Below are positions 1 to 8,576 of a stretch of DNA of 64,000 nt, piece by piece. The notes under the pieces are model-generated. The model was not told the origin of the DNA, did no database searches, and saw only the letters and a list, made by a program, of their open reading frames with translations. A program made the position numbers and the translations under genes. The stretch's first letter is position 1. Every line of letters begins with the position of its first letter. Location: positions 101,103 through 165,102 of the forward strand of contig QBVC01000024.1 of the NCBI GenBank assembly GCA_003058495.1. Direction: 5' to 3'. This DNA comes from a gamma proteobacterium symbiont of Ctena orbiculata. Its GTDB lineage: Bacteria > Pseudomonadota > Gammaproteobacteria > Chromatiales > Chromatiaceae.

Positions 1-66
1 GCTCTCAATGGTTCGGGGTCCACACCCGTAGAGTGGATAAAAAATGCGATTCAGGTCGCCTGGTAG
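1..66 (+). CDS. yraN: YraN family (UPF0102) protein, C-terminal end only
   Basis: Reading from base 1 in frame gives 21 codons ending at TAG (64-66), with the residues VEWIKNAI near the end. This resembles the usual C-terminus of YraN/UPF0102 endonuclease-like proteins, which end in an EWIKNAF-type motif. The next genes, a DiaA-type SIS protein and the BON-domain lipoprotein DolP, are the normal neighbours of yraN in gammaproteobacteria, which supports the call. The start lies outside the window, so nothing can be said about the nuclease-like core. Confidence rests on a short match plus conserved gene order. Confidence 0.7.
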   Translation, partial: ALNGSGSTPVEWIKNAIQVAW

Positions 67-100
67 CAACAGGTCAGGGAGCCAAGGTGCTGTGAGATAG

Positions 101-688
<588 letters not shown>

Positions 689-737
689 GCTATGAGGCAA
701 GGCTAACATTTTGGTTTATTACTATCTGAGGAAGGTC

Positions 738-1319
738 ATGCAAAAAAATTTCGCATCACTGCTTGCCATCTGCATCGCCGTATCGATTCTGCAGGGCTGC
801 GCCGCGGCCGTTGTGGGGGGAGCGGCCGCCACTGCAACGGTCGCCCATGACCGACGCACCACGGGGACCATCGTCGAGGACCAGAGTATCGAGCTCAAGG
901 CCTACGACCTGATGAGCAAGGATCCCAGATTCAAGCAGCAAAGCAGCATCCACGTCACCAGCTACAACCTGGTCGTACTGCTGACCGGGCAGGCAGCCGA
1001 TGAGTCCTTGCGCAGCAAAGCCGAGCAGCTGGCAGCAAGCATCGATCGGGTGCGCCGGGTGGTGAACGAAGTCGAGATCGGCAGTACCTCGACCCTGGTT
1101 GAAAACAGCCGCGACGTCGCCCTCACCACCGAGGTCAAGGTCAGGCTCGCGAAGATCAAGCTACCCGATTTTGACCCCTTGAGGGTGAAGGTGGTGACTG
1201 AAAGGGGCGCGGTATTTCTCTTGGGCTTGATTACCAAGAAGGAGGCGGATGCGGTTACCGACGTAGTTCGTCATATCAGCGGCGTCCGCCGCGTGGTGCG
1301 CGTGTTTGAGTATATCTGA
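738..1319 (+). CDS. dolP: BON-domain outer-membrane lipoprotein DolP
   Basis: A 193-residue lipoprotein with two BON domains. The ATG at 738 is chosen because GAGGAAGG (728-735) sits just upstream and a lipoprotein signal peptide follows directly, ending in the lipobox LQGC. An in-frame TTG at 711 would add a poor N-terminus. The first BON domain spans roughly residues 45-110 and the second roughly 120-190 (VKVVTERGAVFLLG is typical). In E. coli, DolP (YraP) is a periplasm-facing outer-membrane lipoprotein that binds anionic phospholipid and supports envelope integrity and BamA function. It follows the SIS gene by 49 bases and is followed by the FAD oxidase after 3 bases, so co-transcription is likely. 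Confidence 0.9.
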   Translation: MQKNFASLLAICIAVSILQGCAAAVVGGAAATATVAHDRRTTGTIVEDQSIELKAYDLMSKDPRFKQQSSIHVTSYNLVVLLTGQAADESLRSKAEQLAASIDRVRRVVNEVEIGSTSTLVENSRDVALTTEVKVRLAKIKLPDFDPLRVKVVTERGAVFLLGLITKKEADAVTDVVRHISGVRRVVRVFEYI

Positions 1320-1322
1320 GCC

Positions 1323-2750
1323 TTGAACTCCCACCTCGATAAGCAGCTTATCAGGCAATTCAAGGCAATTGTCGGCGATCAGGGGCTGTTTACCGACCCC
1401 GCCGATTGCCTGCCCTACGGCTATGACAACAGCCGTCTTCAGGCCACCCCGGAGGCGGTGTTGTTCGCCCATGAGCATGACCAGGTGGCGGCGATCGCGC
1501 AACTCTGCCATCAACAGCGGATACCGTTGATCGCCCGCGGCAAGGGAACCGGAACAACCGGCGCCACCGTACCCCAGCAGGGCGGTATCGTGCTCTCCCT
1601 TGAACGCATGAACCGCATCCTCGAGATCGATGCGGACAATCGGCTGGTGAGAGTCGAGCCGGGCGTTACCAACAAGGCGCTCCAGGACAGCGTGGGCAGG
1701 CAGGGCTTCTTCTGGCCGCCGGATCCCTCCAGTGCGGCGGTCTGCACCATCGGCGGAAATCTCGCCTACAATTCGGCAGGGCCGCGGGCGGTAAAGTACG
1801 GCACCCCCCGGGAGAACACCCTCGGTCTGAAGGCGGTGACCGGCAGCGGCGAGACCATCACCACCGGAGTCAGGACAACCAAGGGCGTCGTCGGTTACGA
1901 CCTCACCCGCCTCTTGATCGGTTCGGAAGGTACTCTGGCGATCATTACCGAGGCGATCCTCAAGCTTACCCCCAAACCGCAAACCAAACGAACCCTGCAG
2001 GCCAGCTACAGGGATATCCACAGCGCGGCAAACGCCGTCTCATCGATCATGCGCCAGGCTGTCATACCTTGTGCGCTGGAGTTCATGGATGGTACCGCGC
2101 TGGACATGGTCAGGGACTTTTCCGATCTGCAGCTCGACAGCCGTGTCGGCGCCCTGCTGATGATCGAGGTTGACGGCTCTGAACAGAGCATCAGGCAGGA
2201 CGCCGCCACCCTGGCCGATGCTGCAACAGTGGATGGGCTGGTGGAGATACACACGGCCGAAACCGAGGATGAGATAACACGGCTCTGGAAGACCCGCAAG
2301 GCACTCTCCCCGGCATTGAGGAATATCGCACCAAAGAAGATCAATGAGGATGTGGTGGTACCCGTGTCCCATATCCCCAAACTGATCGAATCCCTGCAGG
2401 ACCTCTCCCGGGAGAGCGGCATCACCATCGTCAACTTTGGTCATGCAGGCAACGGCAACATCCATGTCAACCTGCTGCTGAATCCCGACGACCCGAAACA
2501 GGTCGAGGCTGGAGAACACTGCCTCAAATCGCTGTTCGAACTGGTGTTGGGCCTGGGCGGAACCCTGTCGGGTGAACACGGCATCGGGGTGGTCAAGCGC
2601 CAGTTTGTGGACCAGGAGATCGATCCGGTCTCGCTGCGTCTGATGCATGCCGTTAAACGGCAGTTCGACCCCCATCTGATCCTCAATCCCGGGATCGGAT
2701 TTCCCGACCAGGAGCCTGCCCGGGCGGCAAAAAAAACACCCTCCGCATAG
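1323..2750 (+). CDS. FAD-linked oxidase, GlcD / D-lactate dehydrogenase type
   Basis: A 475-residue flavoenzyme of the VAO/PCMH fold. The N-terminal FAD-binding domain (about residues 35-215) contains PPDPSSAAVCTIGGN and GTPRENTLGL. The C-terminal FAD-oxidase domain (about 230-455) contains NFGHAGNGNIHVN and SGEHGIGVVKRQ, the signatures of glycolate oxidase subunit GlcD, D-lactate dehydrogenase and D-2-hydroxyglutarate dehydrogenase. The substrate cannot be decided from sequence, but a 2-hydroxy acid oxidised to a 2-oxo acid is expected. No GlcE or GlcF neighbour is present, which favours a stand-alone D-lactate-type dehydrogenase. In an autotroph, glycolate from RuBisCO oxygenation is another possible substrate. 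Start TTG 1323 lies three bases after the dolP stop; the next candidate starts would remove part of the conserved N-terminus. Confidence 0.85.
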   Translation: MNSHLDKQLIRQFKAIVGDQGLFTDPADCLPYGYDNSRLQATPEAVLFAHEHDQVAAIAQLCHQQRIPLIARGKGTGTTGATVPQQGGIVLSLERMNRILEIDADNRLVRVEPGVTNKALQDSVGRQGFFWPPDPSSAAVCTIGGNLAYNSAGPRAVKYGTPRENTLGLKAVTGSGETITTGVRTTKGVVGYDLTRLLIGSEGTLAIITEAILKLTPKPQTKRTLQASYRDIHSAANAVSSIMRQAVIPCALEFMDGTALDMVRDFSDLQLDSRVGALLMIEVDGSEQSIRQDAATLADAATVDGLVEIHTAETEDEITRLWKTRKALSPALRNIAPKKINEDVVVPVSHIPKLIESLQDLSRESGITIVNFGHAGNGNIHVNLLLNPDDPKQVEAGEHCLKSLFELVLGLGGTLSGEHGIGVVKRQFVDQEIDPVSLRLMHAVKRQFDPHLILNPGIGFPDQEPARAAKKTPSA

Positions 2751-2761
2751 AACGGAGAGTG
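2729..2761 (-). terminator. Intrinsic terminator read on the minus strand
   Basis: A hairpin with nine-base arms (2737-2745 and 2753-2761, one mismatch) is preceded on the plus strand by eight A residues (2729-2736). On the minus strand it therefore reads as a hairpin followed by a U run. It would end the transcript of the Crp-family gene (3734-3090), leaving a 3' untranslated region of about 330 bases. It overlaps the last codons of the FAD oxidase. Confidence 0.65.
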
Positions 2762-3089
2762 CTACCCAATGTAGAGGAAATACCCTCTGTTTCTTGGAGT
2801 CACTGAACTATGCAGCGGTTCCTCAATTGTTTGCGACCTGCATGCGATAAAGTTGAGCACGACATGCCGCCAGGATTCGAGCAGCCGGCTTCGCCGCAGG
2901 CAACCGCACCACACTGGTGCGAAGACTGCCAAGCGCAACCACTCGATGGAGAAATAGTAACCATTGCATGCTGTCAGCGCAGTGAAGTATTCACGCTGCG
3001 ACTGTGTAATTTTTGGCAAATTCGTCAACAGGTGATCACGGCCGTGTCACCTGTCAGGCATCCGGGAAAACTGGATAGGGGGCGCCGCC
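2762..3089. other. Gene-free stretch with a near-perfect 27-base palindrome
   Basis: No convincing gene lies in these 328 bases. The short open frames on both strands have no family features or ribosome site. The one clear structure is at 3028-3054: arms ACAGGTGA and TCACCTGT enclose the perfect palindrome CACGGCCGTG (3037-3046). It sits about 35 bases past the Crp-family stop codon on the minus strand and lacks a U run. It could be an mRNA 3'-end hairpin or a protein-binding site. Confidence 0.5.
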
Positions 3090-3734
3090 TCAATAGCGAG
3101 CCGGCAGCTGTTTGTTGATAGTGAACTGGTTGGAGCTGGTCGTGATGTAGCCGCCTTTCACAAGGTCCTTAAAAATGCGGCACACCATCTCCCGCGATGC
3201 GCCAATCCGGTTTGCCAGCTCCTGCTGGGTTACATGGCCTTCGATAACCAGCAGACCGTCACGCTCGGTAGCCAGGCTCATCAGGGTCTTGCTCAACCGC
3301 CCGTAGACATCTGAAAGCGCCAGGCTTTTCACTTCATCGGTCAAGGTTCTCACCCGCTGCACCAGATCCTTCAACAGATGAATCGCGATGTCGGGATTGT
3401 TTTTCAACACCTGATGAAAGGCCTGCTTGGACATAATAGCCATGGTGGACTTGACCATGGTCATGATCGAAGCGGATCGCTTGTAGTCGTCGATCAGCGA
3501 GAGTTCGCCGAAATACTCTCCCGCCTCCTGGTAGTTGATGATCGCCTCCTTGCCGTTTTCATCGTTCAGATAGACTTTCACCCTGCCGCTGAGAATGACA
3601 TAGAGTGAATCGCTGTTATCCCCTTCGGAAAGGATGATGGTGTTCCGCGGGTAGGTCCGGCGGACCATCCGCTGTTCGATCAGCGCAATGTCACTCGGCG
3701 ACATGCCGGTGAAAATGGAGACGTTTTCAATCAT
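3090..3734 (-). CDS. Crp/Fnr-family transcriptional regulator
   Basis: A 214-residue regulator. The N-terminal cyclic-nucleotide-binding beta-roll (residues about 10-120) has YFGELSLIDDYKRSAS, matching the phosphate-binding cassette of CRP-like proteins (GELSL...RSA). A dimerisation helix follows (about 120-150). The C-terminal Crp-type winged helix (about 155-210) has VTQQELANRIGASREMVCRI as the helix-turn-helix. There is no N-terminal cysteine cluster, so it is not an FNR-type oxygen sensor. It is divergent from a CHASE2-type class III cyclase 231 bases away, so cAMP or cGMP made by that enzyme is the obvious candidate ligand (inference). The ATG at 3734 has no visible ribosome site, and a TATAAT sits six bases upstream, so the mRNA may be leaderless. 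Confidence 0.88.
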   Translation of the reverse strand: MIENVSIFTGMSPSDIALIEQRMVRRTYPRNTIILSEGDNSDSLYVILSGRVKVYLNDENGKEAIINYQEAGEYFGELSLIDDYKRSASIMTMVKSTMAIMSKQAFHQVLKNNPDIAIHLLKDLVQRVRTLTDEVKSLALSDVYGRLSKTLMSLATERDGLLVIEGHVTQQELANRIGASREMVCRIFKDLVKGGYITTSSNQFTINKQLPARY

Positions 3735-3740
3735 AAGCGT

Positions 3741-3746
3741 ATTATA
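3741..3746 (-). promoter_or_regulatory. Candidate -10 element (TATAAT) very close to the Crp-family start
   Basis: Read on the minus strand, a perfect TATAAT lies at 3746-3741, only six bases before the ATG at 3734. If used, transcription would begin at or next to the start codon, giving a leaderless mRNA. This fits the absence of a Shine-Dalgarno sequence. The -35 region is weak. Confidence 0.4.
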
Positions 3747-3965
3747 TACTCTCTACTAAAAAACGAATGAGGCCTGTGGGCCATCCGGCGCCCCGGGTTT
3801 CAACGCCTTACCGAGCACACTATCATTCCATGATTGATGGTCAAGCTGGATATTGAGAGACAACATATAAAACTTTAACAGAAAAAATGCCATCTAACAG
3901 GTTGAATTCGATGGAGACCGCTGCCGATACGTCGATGTCGTCGCAATCCTGCCGCGGGATGCCCG

Positions 3966-6119
3966 ATGAACTTTGAGGCAATCCTTCGTAGCGCGGGTCT
4001 CGGCCTATTCATCGGCCTTTGCGGAATTGTGATCAGTTTCTCGCCGGGCAGCGCTGCCTGGGAAGAGAATATCGGCCTCAGTCTGTTGTTTGAGTTGCGC
4101 GGTCACCGACCACCCCCGTCGCGGGTTGTCATCGTTTCGATAAACGGCGAGACCGCAGAACAGCTCGGACTGGGCGAAGAGATCCCACACTGGCCCAGAT
4201 CGATCCATGCCAGCCTGATCGATCGCTTGAACCAGGCGGGGGTCGCTGTCATCGCCTTCGACATCTTCTTCAAGAAGGCACGCCCTCCCGGGTCCAATGA
4301 ATCCATGGTCCGGGCGATCCGTGACGCGGGCAATGTTCTGCTCGTGGCCTACCTGCAGCAGCAACGCATCCTCGATGGCCAAACCCATGTCGACATCGAA
4401 AGATTGATTCCACCGACAGAACAACTAGCCGAGGCTGCATTGGGCATCGCACCCTTCGTGCTGCCGAAAATACCGGTCAGGGTCAGTCGATTCTGGACTT
4501 TTACCGGTGAAAACAGATTGATGTCCCTGCCGGCTGCGGCACTGCAGCTGATCGCGGACCCGGACGGCAGCCACCTGCGTAATTTGCTCCAATCCATAGG
4601 TGAAAAGCCCAGCCTGCCAAGCGATTGGCAATCGCAACTCCATGCAGCCCGTGAAATATTCAACGACAGCTCCCTGCAGGGGCGATTGCTGGAGGCCTTC
4701 TCGACTGGCCAGCCAACATCGCTCAACCCGTCCCAACGAAGCCTGCTAAGGTCTCTGCTGACGCTCTATACCGGTCATGCATACCCCTATATCAACTTCT
4801 ACGGTCCACCTGGAACCATACCGACAATTCCGATTGACGAGATTATAGGGGCCCCTCCCGGCGGGCTCGACAATCTCAAGGACAAGGTCGTCTTCATCGG
4901 TTACGCCGGCACCTATCAACCGAAACAGAAGGATGGCTTCTACACCGTCTACTCTCAACCCAATGGCCTCGACTTAAGCGGCGTCGAGATCGCCGCCACG
5001 GCATTTGCCAACCTGCTGGCGGCTGAAACCCTCTCTCCCCTTGGCCGCGGCAGCCTGGCAATGCTCCTGCTCGGTTACGGCATGGCCATCACCCTGTTGT
5101 TCCGCTGGCTACCCGGGTTGCGAAGCATCCTTATGGGATTGGTCATCTGCCTGCTCTATCTGACCCTGGCCTATGGCCTTTTCGAACAGCAGAATCTTTG
5201 GCTTCCCTGGTTCGTTCCGGTCGCACTGCAAACCCCATTAGCCCTCATTCTGAGCCAGACCTGGCACTATCGACAGATGCGAAGCAGCCGGGAACGCCTG
5301 CGGGAGCTGTTTGGATACTACCTGCCAGGCGACGTCATCGACCAGTTGGCGCAACACAAAAAAGAACCGATGACAGACAGCAGCACGGCCTTCGGCGTCT
5401 GCCTGGCGACCGACGCCCAGAGCTACACGGAGTTCGCGGAAAGCCTTGATCCCGTTGAACTGCAAAACTATCTCAATCGCTATTATGAGATCCTGTTCAA
5501 GCCGGTCAGAGCAAGGAATGGTGTCGTTTCAGACGTGGTCGGCGACGCGATGCTGGCTATCTGGCCCTCCACCGAGCCGGACCCCAAACTGCACCAAATG
5601 GCCTGTGAAGCGGGATTGGCGATCAATCGATCACTGCAACAATCCGACCTGGAACCGAAGCTCTTTACCCGCATAGGCCTGCATGCCGGGGAATTGGTGA
5701 TGAGTCATGTCGGCGCGATTGACCATTTTGAATACAGGGCGGTTGGCGACATGGTAAACACAACCTCTCGAATCGAAAATCTCAACAAGCTGCTGGGCAC
5801 ATCGATTCTGGCGTCGAGTGCGACGGTGGACGGGCTCAAAGGCATTGCAACCCGTGAAGTGGGACAATTCGTCGTTGCCGGCAAACAGCTACCGATCACA
5901 ATTCATGAGGTCGCCGCAATGAGTGATGAGGTATCGCCAGGGCTACGACGGCTGCATGCGGATTTTGCCGATGCCCTGGCAGCATGGATGCGCGGCGACC
6001 GGGAGTCGTCCTATGAGAAGTTCAAGCGCATCCTGGCCGAGCATCCCGATGACGGACCGACTCAGTACTATGTTGAGCAGTACCGCGAACGCAGGAAATC
6101 CCGAAAAAACCTGGTTTGA
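3966..6119 (+). CDS. CHASE2-domain class III adenylate/guanylate cyclase
   Basis: A 717-residue membrane cyclase. An N-terminal hydrophobic segment (about 7-28) is followed by an extracytoplasmic CHASE2 sensor (about 35-350; VVIVSINGETAEQLG is typical). Next come membrane segments (about 360-430) and a C-terminal catalytic domain (about 475-650). Both metal-binding aspartates are present: Asp483 (ATDAQSY) and Asp527 (GDAML). The transition-state Asn and Arg appear in GDMVNTTSRIE. The substrate-specifying position in FEYRAVGD is Arg rather than the Thr/Asp common in adenylate cyclases; as I recall this is usual in CHASE2 cyclases. The enzyme should make cAMP (or cGMP) in the cytoplasm in response to an unknown envelope signal. 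Its divergent neighbour is a Crp-family regulator, the likely effector. A TPR-like tail follows the catalytic domain. Confidence 0.9.
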   Translation: MNFEAILRSAGLGLFIGLCGIVISFSPGSAAWEENIGLSLLFELRGHRPPPSRVVIVSINGETAEQLGLGEEIPHWPRSIHASLIDRLNQAGVAVIAFDIFFKKARPPGSNESMVRAIRDAGNVLLVAYLQQQRILDGQTHVDIERLIPPTEQLAEAALGIAPFVLPKIPVRVSRFWTFTGENRLMSLPAAALQLIADPDGSHLRNLLQSIGEKPSLPSDWQSQLHAAREIFNDSSLQGRLLEAFSTGQPTSLNPSQRSLLRSLLTLYTGHAYPYINFYGPPGTIPTIPIDEIIGAPPGGLDNLKDKVVFIGYAGTYQPKQKDGFYTVYSQPNGLDLSGVEIAATAFANLLAAETLSPLGRGSLAMLLLGYGMAITLLFRWLPGLRSILMGLVICLLYLTLAYGLFEQQNLWLPWFVPVALQTPLALILSQTWHYRQMRSSRERLRELFGYYLPGDVIDQLAQHKKEPMTDSSTAFGVCLATDAQSYTEFAESLDPVELQNYLNRYYEILFKPVRARNGVVSDVVGDAMLAIWPSTEPDPKLHQMACEAGLAINRSLQQSDLEPKLFTRIGLHAGELVMSHVGAIDHFEYRAVGDMVNTTSRIENLNKLLGTSILASSATVDGLKGIATREVGQFVVAGKQLPITIHEVAAMSDEVSPGLRRLHADFADALAAWMRGDRESSYEKFKRILAEHPDDGPTQYYVEQYRERRKSRKNLV

Positions 6120-6138
6120 GCGCCAAGGGTCCCGGTTC

Positions 6139-6582
6139 TCAATGCAGCCAGCCACCCATCCGGCCGGCCTCGGAATTTGTCCAATAAAGTCTGCCGTTCC
6201 ATGAACAATCACTGTCACCATCCGTTTCCTCTACTACCGCTGCAGGGGGATCATCCCGTTCTCCGCCCAGTTCGACGATGACATTTCCATAGCCAGCGAC
6301 CAAGAGGATATTCGCAGCCATGATACCGCGGCGGTAGGACGAAGCTATGAGGCGGATGGAGCTGTTCCTGTTCAATCCATGCTCCATCAACAGTTCATTC
6401 ACGGAGAGCAGGAACAGGTTGTTGACCGGATTGCTGTAGGCCCGATAGAGCTCGCTCCACTCATCCATATCGCCACCCCTGTAGGGGATATGCGCGTCGA
6501 CATTATGAAGAGATCCCAACAACAGCACCTCGACACTGCTACGCATATCGATGGATATCAGTCTGTCACTCGATTTCCACAT
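6139..6582 (-). CDS. Rhodanese-fold protein lacking the active-site cysteine
   Basis: About 147 residues from ATG 6582, chosen over the ATG at 6615 because a GGCGGAGG-like ribosome site precedes it. Features of a rhodanese domain are visible: RLISIDMRSS at the start, NVDAHIPY (the GHIxGAxxIP position), and SSIRLIASSYRRGIMAANIL followed by GYGNVIVELGG. In active rhodaneses the loop after the central strand begins with the catalytic cysteine; here the equivalent positions are Ala-Ser-Ser-Tyr. It cannot carry a persulfide in the usual way and may be a binding or regulatory module. It lies 19 bases downstream of the sugar transferase gene, so the two are probably one operon. The C-terminal 30 residues are acidic and unrecognised. 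Confidence 0.6.
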   Translation of the reverse strand: MWKSSDRLISIDMRSSVEVLLLGSLHNVDAHIPYRGGDMDEWSELYRAYSNPVNNLFLLSVNELLMEHGLNRNSSIRLIASSYRRGIMAANILLVAGYGNVIVELGGERDDPPAAVVEETDGDSDCSWNGRLYWTNSEAGRMGGWLH

Positions 6583-6601
6583 TGTTTTCGGCCTCCGCCC
6601 A

Positions 6602-7348
6602 CTACCTCGCGCCATGCCCGGTCAATACCACGGGGATGGTTTGAAGAATGATGAGAATGTCCTGCCACAGGCTGTTTCGACGTATATAGTTGAGGTCGTA
6701 ATAGAGTTTGTTGGCCGCGTCTTCGACAGTCTCGCCATAGGGATAACGCACCTGTGCCCACCCGGTGATACCCGGCTTCACTTGATGTCTCAGTGCATAG
6801 CCATCGATCTGTTTCTGAAAACTGGAGACAAACTCCGGTCTCTCCGGACGAGGCCCGACCAGACTCATCTCGCCCTTGAGAACATTGAATAACTGCGGCA
6901 GCTCGTCGATTCTGGTGGAACGGATAAAACGGCCGATAGCCGTGACCCGGGAATCGTTGACGCTCGCCATCTGCGGCCCCGATTTCTCCGCGTCAACCCG
7001 CATGCTTCTGAATTTCAGCACATAGAACTCCTTGCCTTTGAGGCCGACGCGAAGCTGCCGGTAGAAGACAGGATCGCGCCCCAGAGAACTGAGCCATATC
7101 AAGGCCATTGTGCCCAGCATGACAGGGGATGCGATCAGTAGAATCAACAGACCCATGATGATATCGAACTGTCTTTTTCCGAATGTCTCGTGTGATGACT
7201 GCCTGGAAACGACCAGCTGGTTGAAGACCAGAGCCCCCCTGATCGATGCCGTCGGATTAATGACACCCAGCGAATCGGTTGTGCTGATCTGGTCCAGGTG
7301 ATAGTCGTTTTGGTAGTCTCGGGAAGTAGACTCATGACCTCTATTCAT
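6602..7348 (-). CDS. Polyprenyl-phosphate sugar-1-phosphate transferase (monotopic PGT)
   Basis: A 248-residue bacterial sugar transferase. After about 50 polar residues, one hydrophobic segment (about 63-85) is followed by the catalytic region with the family motifs [25 protein letters not shown] and PGITGWAQV. These enzymes move a sugar phosphate from a nucleotide sugar to undecaprenyl phosphate at the inner membrane, starting exopolysaccharide, O-antigen or glycan synthesis. Only the short monotopic core is present, without the multi-pass N-terminal domain of WcaJ-type enzymes. Start ATG 7348 follows GAGAGGAT. No glycosyltransferases, flippase or polymerase lie nearby, so it is an isolated initiating enzyme with a rhodanese-like partner. 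Motif TGTGAC-N4-TCACTTGTCA lies about 180 bases upstream. Confidence 0.88.
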   Translation of the reverse strand: MNRGHESTSRDYQNDYHLDQISTTDSLGVINPTASIRGALVFNQLVVSRQSSHETFGKRQFDIIMGLLILLIASPVMLGTMALIWLSSLGRDPVFYRQLRVGLKGKEFYVLKFRSMRVDAEKSGPQMASVNDSRVTAIGRFIRSTRIDELPQLFNVLKGEMSLVGPRPERPEFVSSFQKQIDGYALRHQVKPGITGWAQVRYPYGETVEDAANKLYYDLNYIRRNSLWQDILIILQTIPVVLTGHGAR

Positions 7349-7526
7349 AGTTGCTATCCTCTCTCCGCTGTTTTTTATGTTTCTGCTCCCTGCTTCAGCG
7401 GTTCAACTGACGCCGGGATCAGGTCGCCTCCAGCACCATCTTTCAATAACTGCAATGACGACTCTGCATGGGTTCATGATTTCAGATCCCGGCCCCTTTG
7501 ATGTATCGAATGGCGCACTATGGATG

Positions 7527-7546
7527 TGTGACAAATTCACTTGTCA
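7527..7546. promoter_or_regulatory. Candidate regulatory motif upstream of the sugar transferase (copy 1)
   Basis: TGTGAC, four bases, TCACTTGTCA. Within it lie seven-base inverted arms GTGACAA and TTGTCAC separated by six bases. The same arrangement (TGTGAC-N4-TCACTTGACA) recurs at 8375-8394 ahead of the next minus-strand gene. The half-sites look like Crp/Fnr-family sites, but the spacing is not the classical one. Confidence 0.4.
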
Positions 7547-7626
7547 CCACGATCGGTCCTTGATTGAATCGGACGGAGCGTCCGTATTTCGGTGGGTTGT
7601 CAGGCCGGTTGCGACCGACGGGGGAC

Positions 7627-8334
7627 TCACTGCAGACCGGCTTCGACAATCGATGATGGCAGGTAGCCAGGATTGGGCGTCAAGCGGGTGGACGGATCCT
7701 CGGCTGTAGTGAACAGCGACGCCAGCTCCTGCTGAGAGTCGATGCTGATATGCGACTCCACCTGGTTACCGAACACCGGTGTAAATCCATCATCCATATC
7801 GGGTACATGGTTCCATGAGAGCACCGCCCTGAGTTTGGGCTGCACACCCTCATTCAGCAGGCGGTTGTAGCGATCGGCGTCGAAGCGGCAGGAGACAAGA
7901 TGGTAGCTGGGAAGCGTACGCTTTATCCCCTCGTCGATATTGTCGCACACCCTGAAATGGCTCAGGCCCGCCGCCTGCATCTCCATTCCATCACGCCAAT
8001 CGATAAAAAACCTGACATACTCGATGGAGCCATGTTTGCGCAGGATCCCGCTGTAGCCATCCGTCTGGCGAATGCTGACCACCGCCATCAGATTGGATGC
8101 ATTCGGATTGAATACCGCGCACAGCAGCTCTTCCCAATAGGTTACAGTGGTGTACCTTCTGGCAAACCGCACCACCTCGCTGGGCGCCAATTTCGCCGCG
8201 AACAGGTGAGCCAGGAGTATGTTTCTCGTCAGCATCAGCTCATTCAGGCTGTGATCTTCCGAGCCGTTTCCTATCCCCTCGTAATCCATCTGCCGATCCT
8301 CAATCAGGCCTTCCTTACCCCCGTAATATTCCAT
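7627..8334 (-). CDS. Conserved-looking protein of unknown function
   Basis: About 235 residues from ATG 8334, which is preceded by GGCGGAGAG. The frame stays open upstream to 8574, but that extension is basic and unlike a protein start. I do not recognise a named domain. Visible features: an acidic N-terminus, a helical LLAHLFAAKLAPSEVVRFAR segment, a Trp/Glu-rich YWEELLCAVFNP stretch, and a central GYSGILRKHGSIEYVRFFID motif that suggests an all-beta domain, with no signal peptide or membrane segment. I have a recollection of hypothetical proteins with a similar GYGGxLCxxGSxEYVRFFxDW motif; this is uncertain. It is a single-gene unit between the EPS-type transferase and nhaD. The repeated motif TGTGAC-N4-TCACTTGACA lies about 40 bases upstream. 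Confidence 0.6.
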   Translation of the reverse strand: MEYYGGKEGLIEDRQMDYEGIGNGSEDHSLNELMLTRNILLAHLFAAKLAPSEVVRFARRYTTVTYWEELLCAVFNPNASNLMAVVSIRQTDGYSGILRKHGSIEYVRFFIDWRDGMEMQAAGLSHFRVCDNIDEGIKRTLPSYHLVSCRFDADRYNRLLNEGVQPKLRAVLSWNHVPDMDDGFTPVFGNQVESHISIDSQQELASLFTTAEDPSTRLTPNPGYLPSSIVEAGLQ

Positions 8335-8374
8335 CTCTCCGCCCTCGGCCCCTATGACAAGAGACCGCCTGGGG

Positions 8375-8394
8375 TGTGACTTTTTCACTTGACA
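8375..8394. promoter_or_regulatory. Candidate regulatory motif (copy 2), upstream of the gene at 7627-8334
   Basis: TGTGAC, four T bases, TCACTTGACA, 41 bases upstream of ATG 8334 on the minus strand. Flanking GGGGTGT and ACACCCC (8371-8377 and 8392-8398) extend it as an interrupted palindrome. Sixteen positions agree with copy 1 at 7527-7546 apart from the four-base centre and one T/A change. Confidence 0.4.
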
Positions 8395-8576
8395 CCCCCT
8401 TCTCAGGCCCCGATTCAGCGTGAAAATCCAGCCCAAGGCCCTCCTTTTCACCGCCAACCTCTGAGATTTTGCGAACCGCCAGGTGCTGAAAAAGTTGACC
8501 CGCCTGCGGCCATCACAGAGAATTTGGGTTTTGAAAAAAACAGAGCTGTCGACAACAATCAATTTGGGGTGCATCA

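Noticed and set aside
2762..3118. Short frames on both strands between the FAD oxidase and the Crp-family gene
   Set aside because: Neither has a ribosome site or protein-like composition, and the plus-strand frame runs into the end of the Crp-family gene.
7376..7626. Small protein in the gap upstream of the sugar transferase
   Set aside because: Open frames exist but none has a ribosome site or domain; only the repeated regulatory-type motif is convincing.
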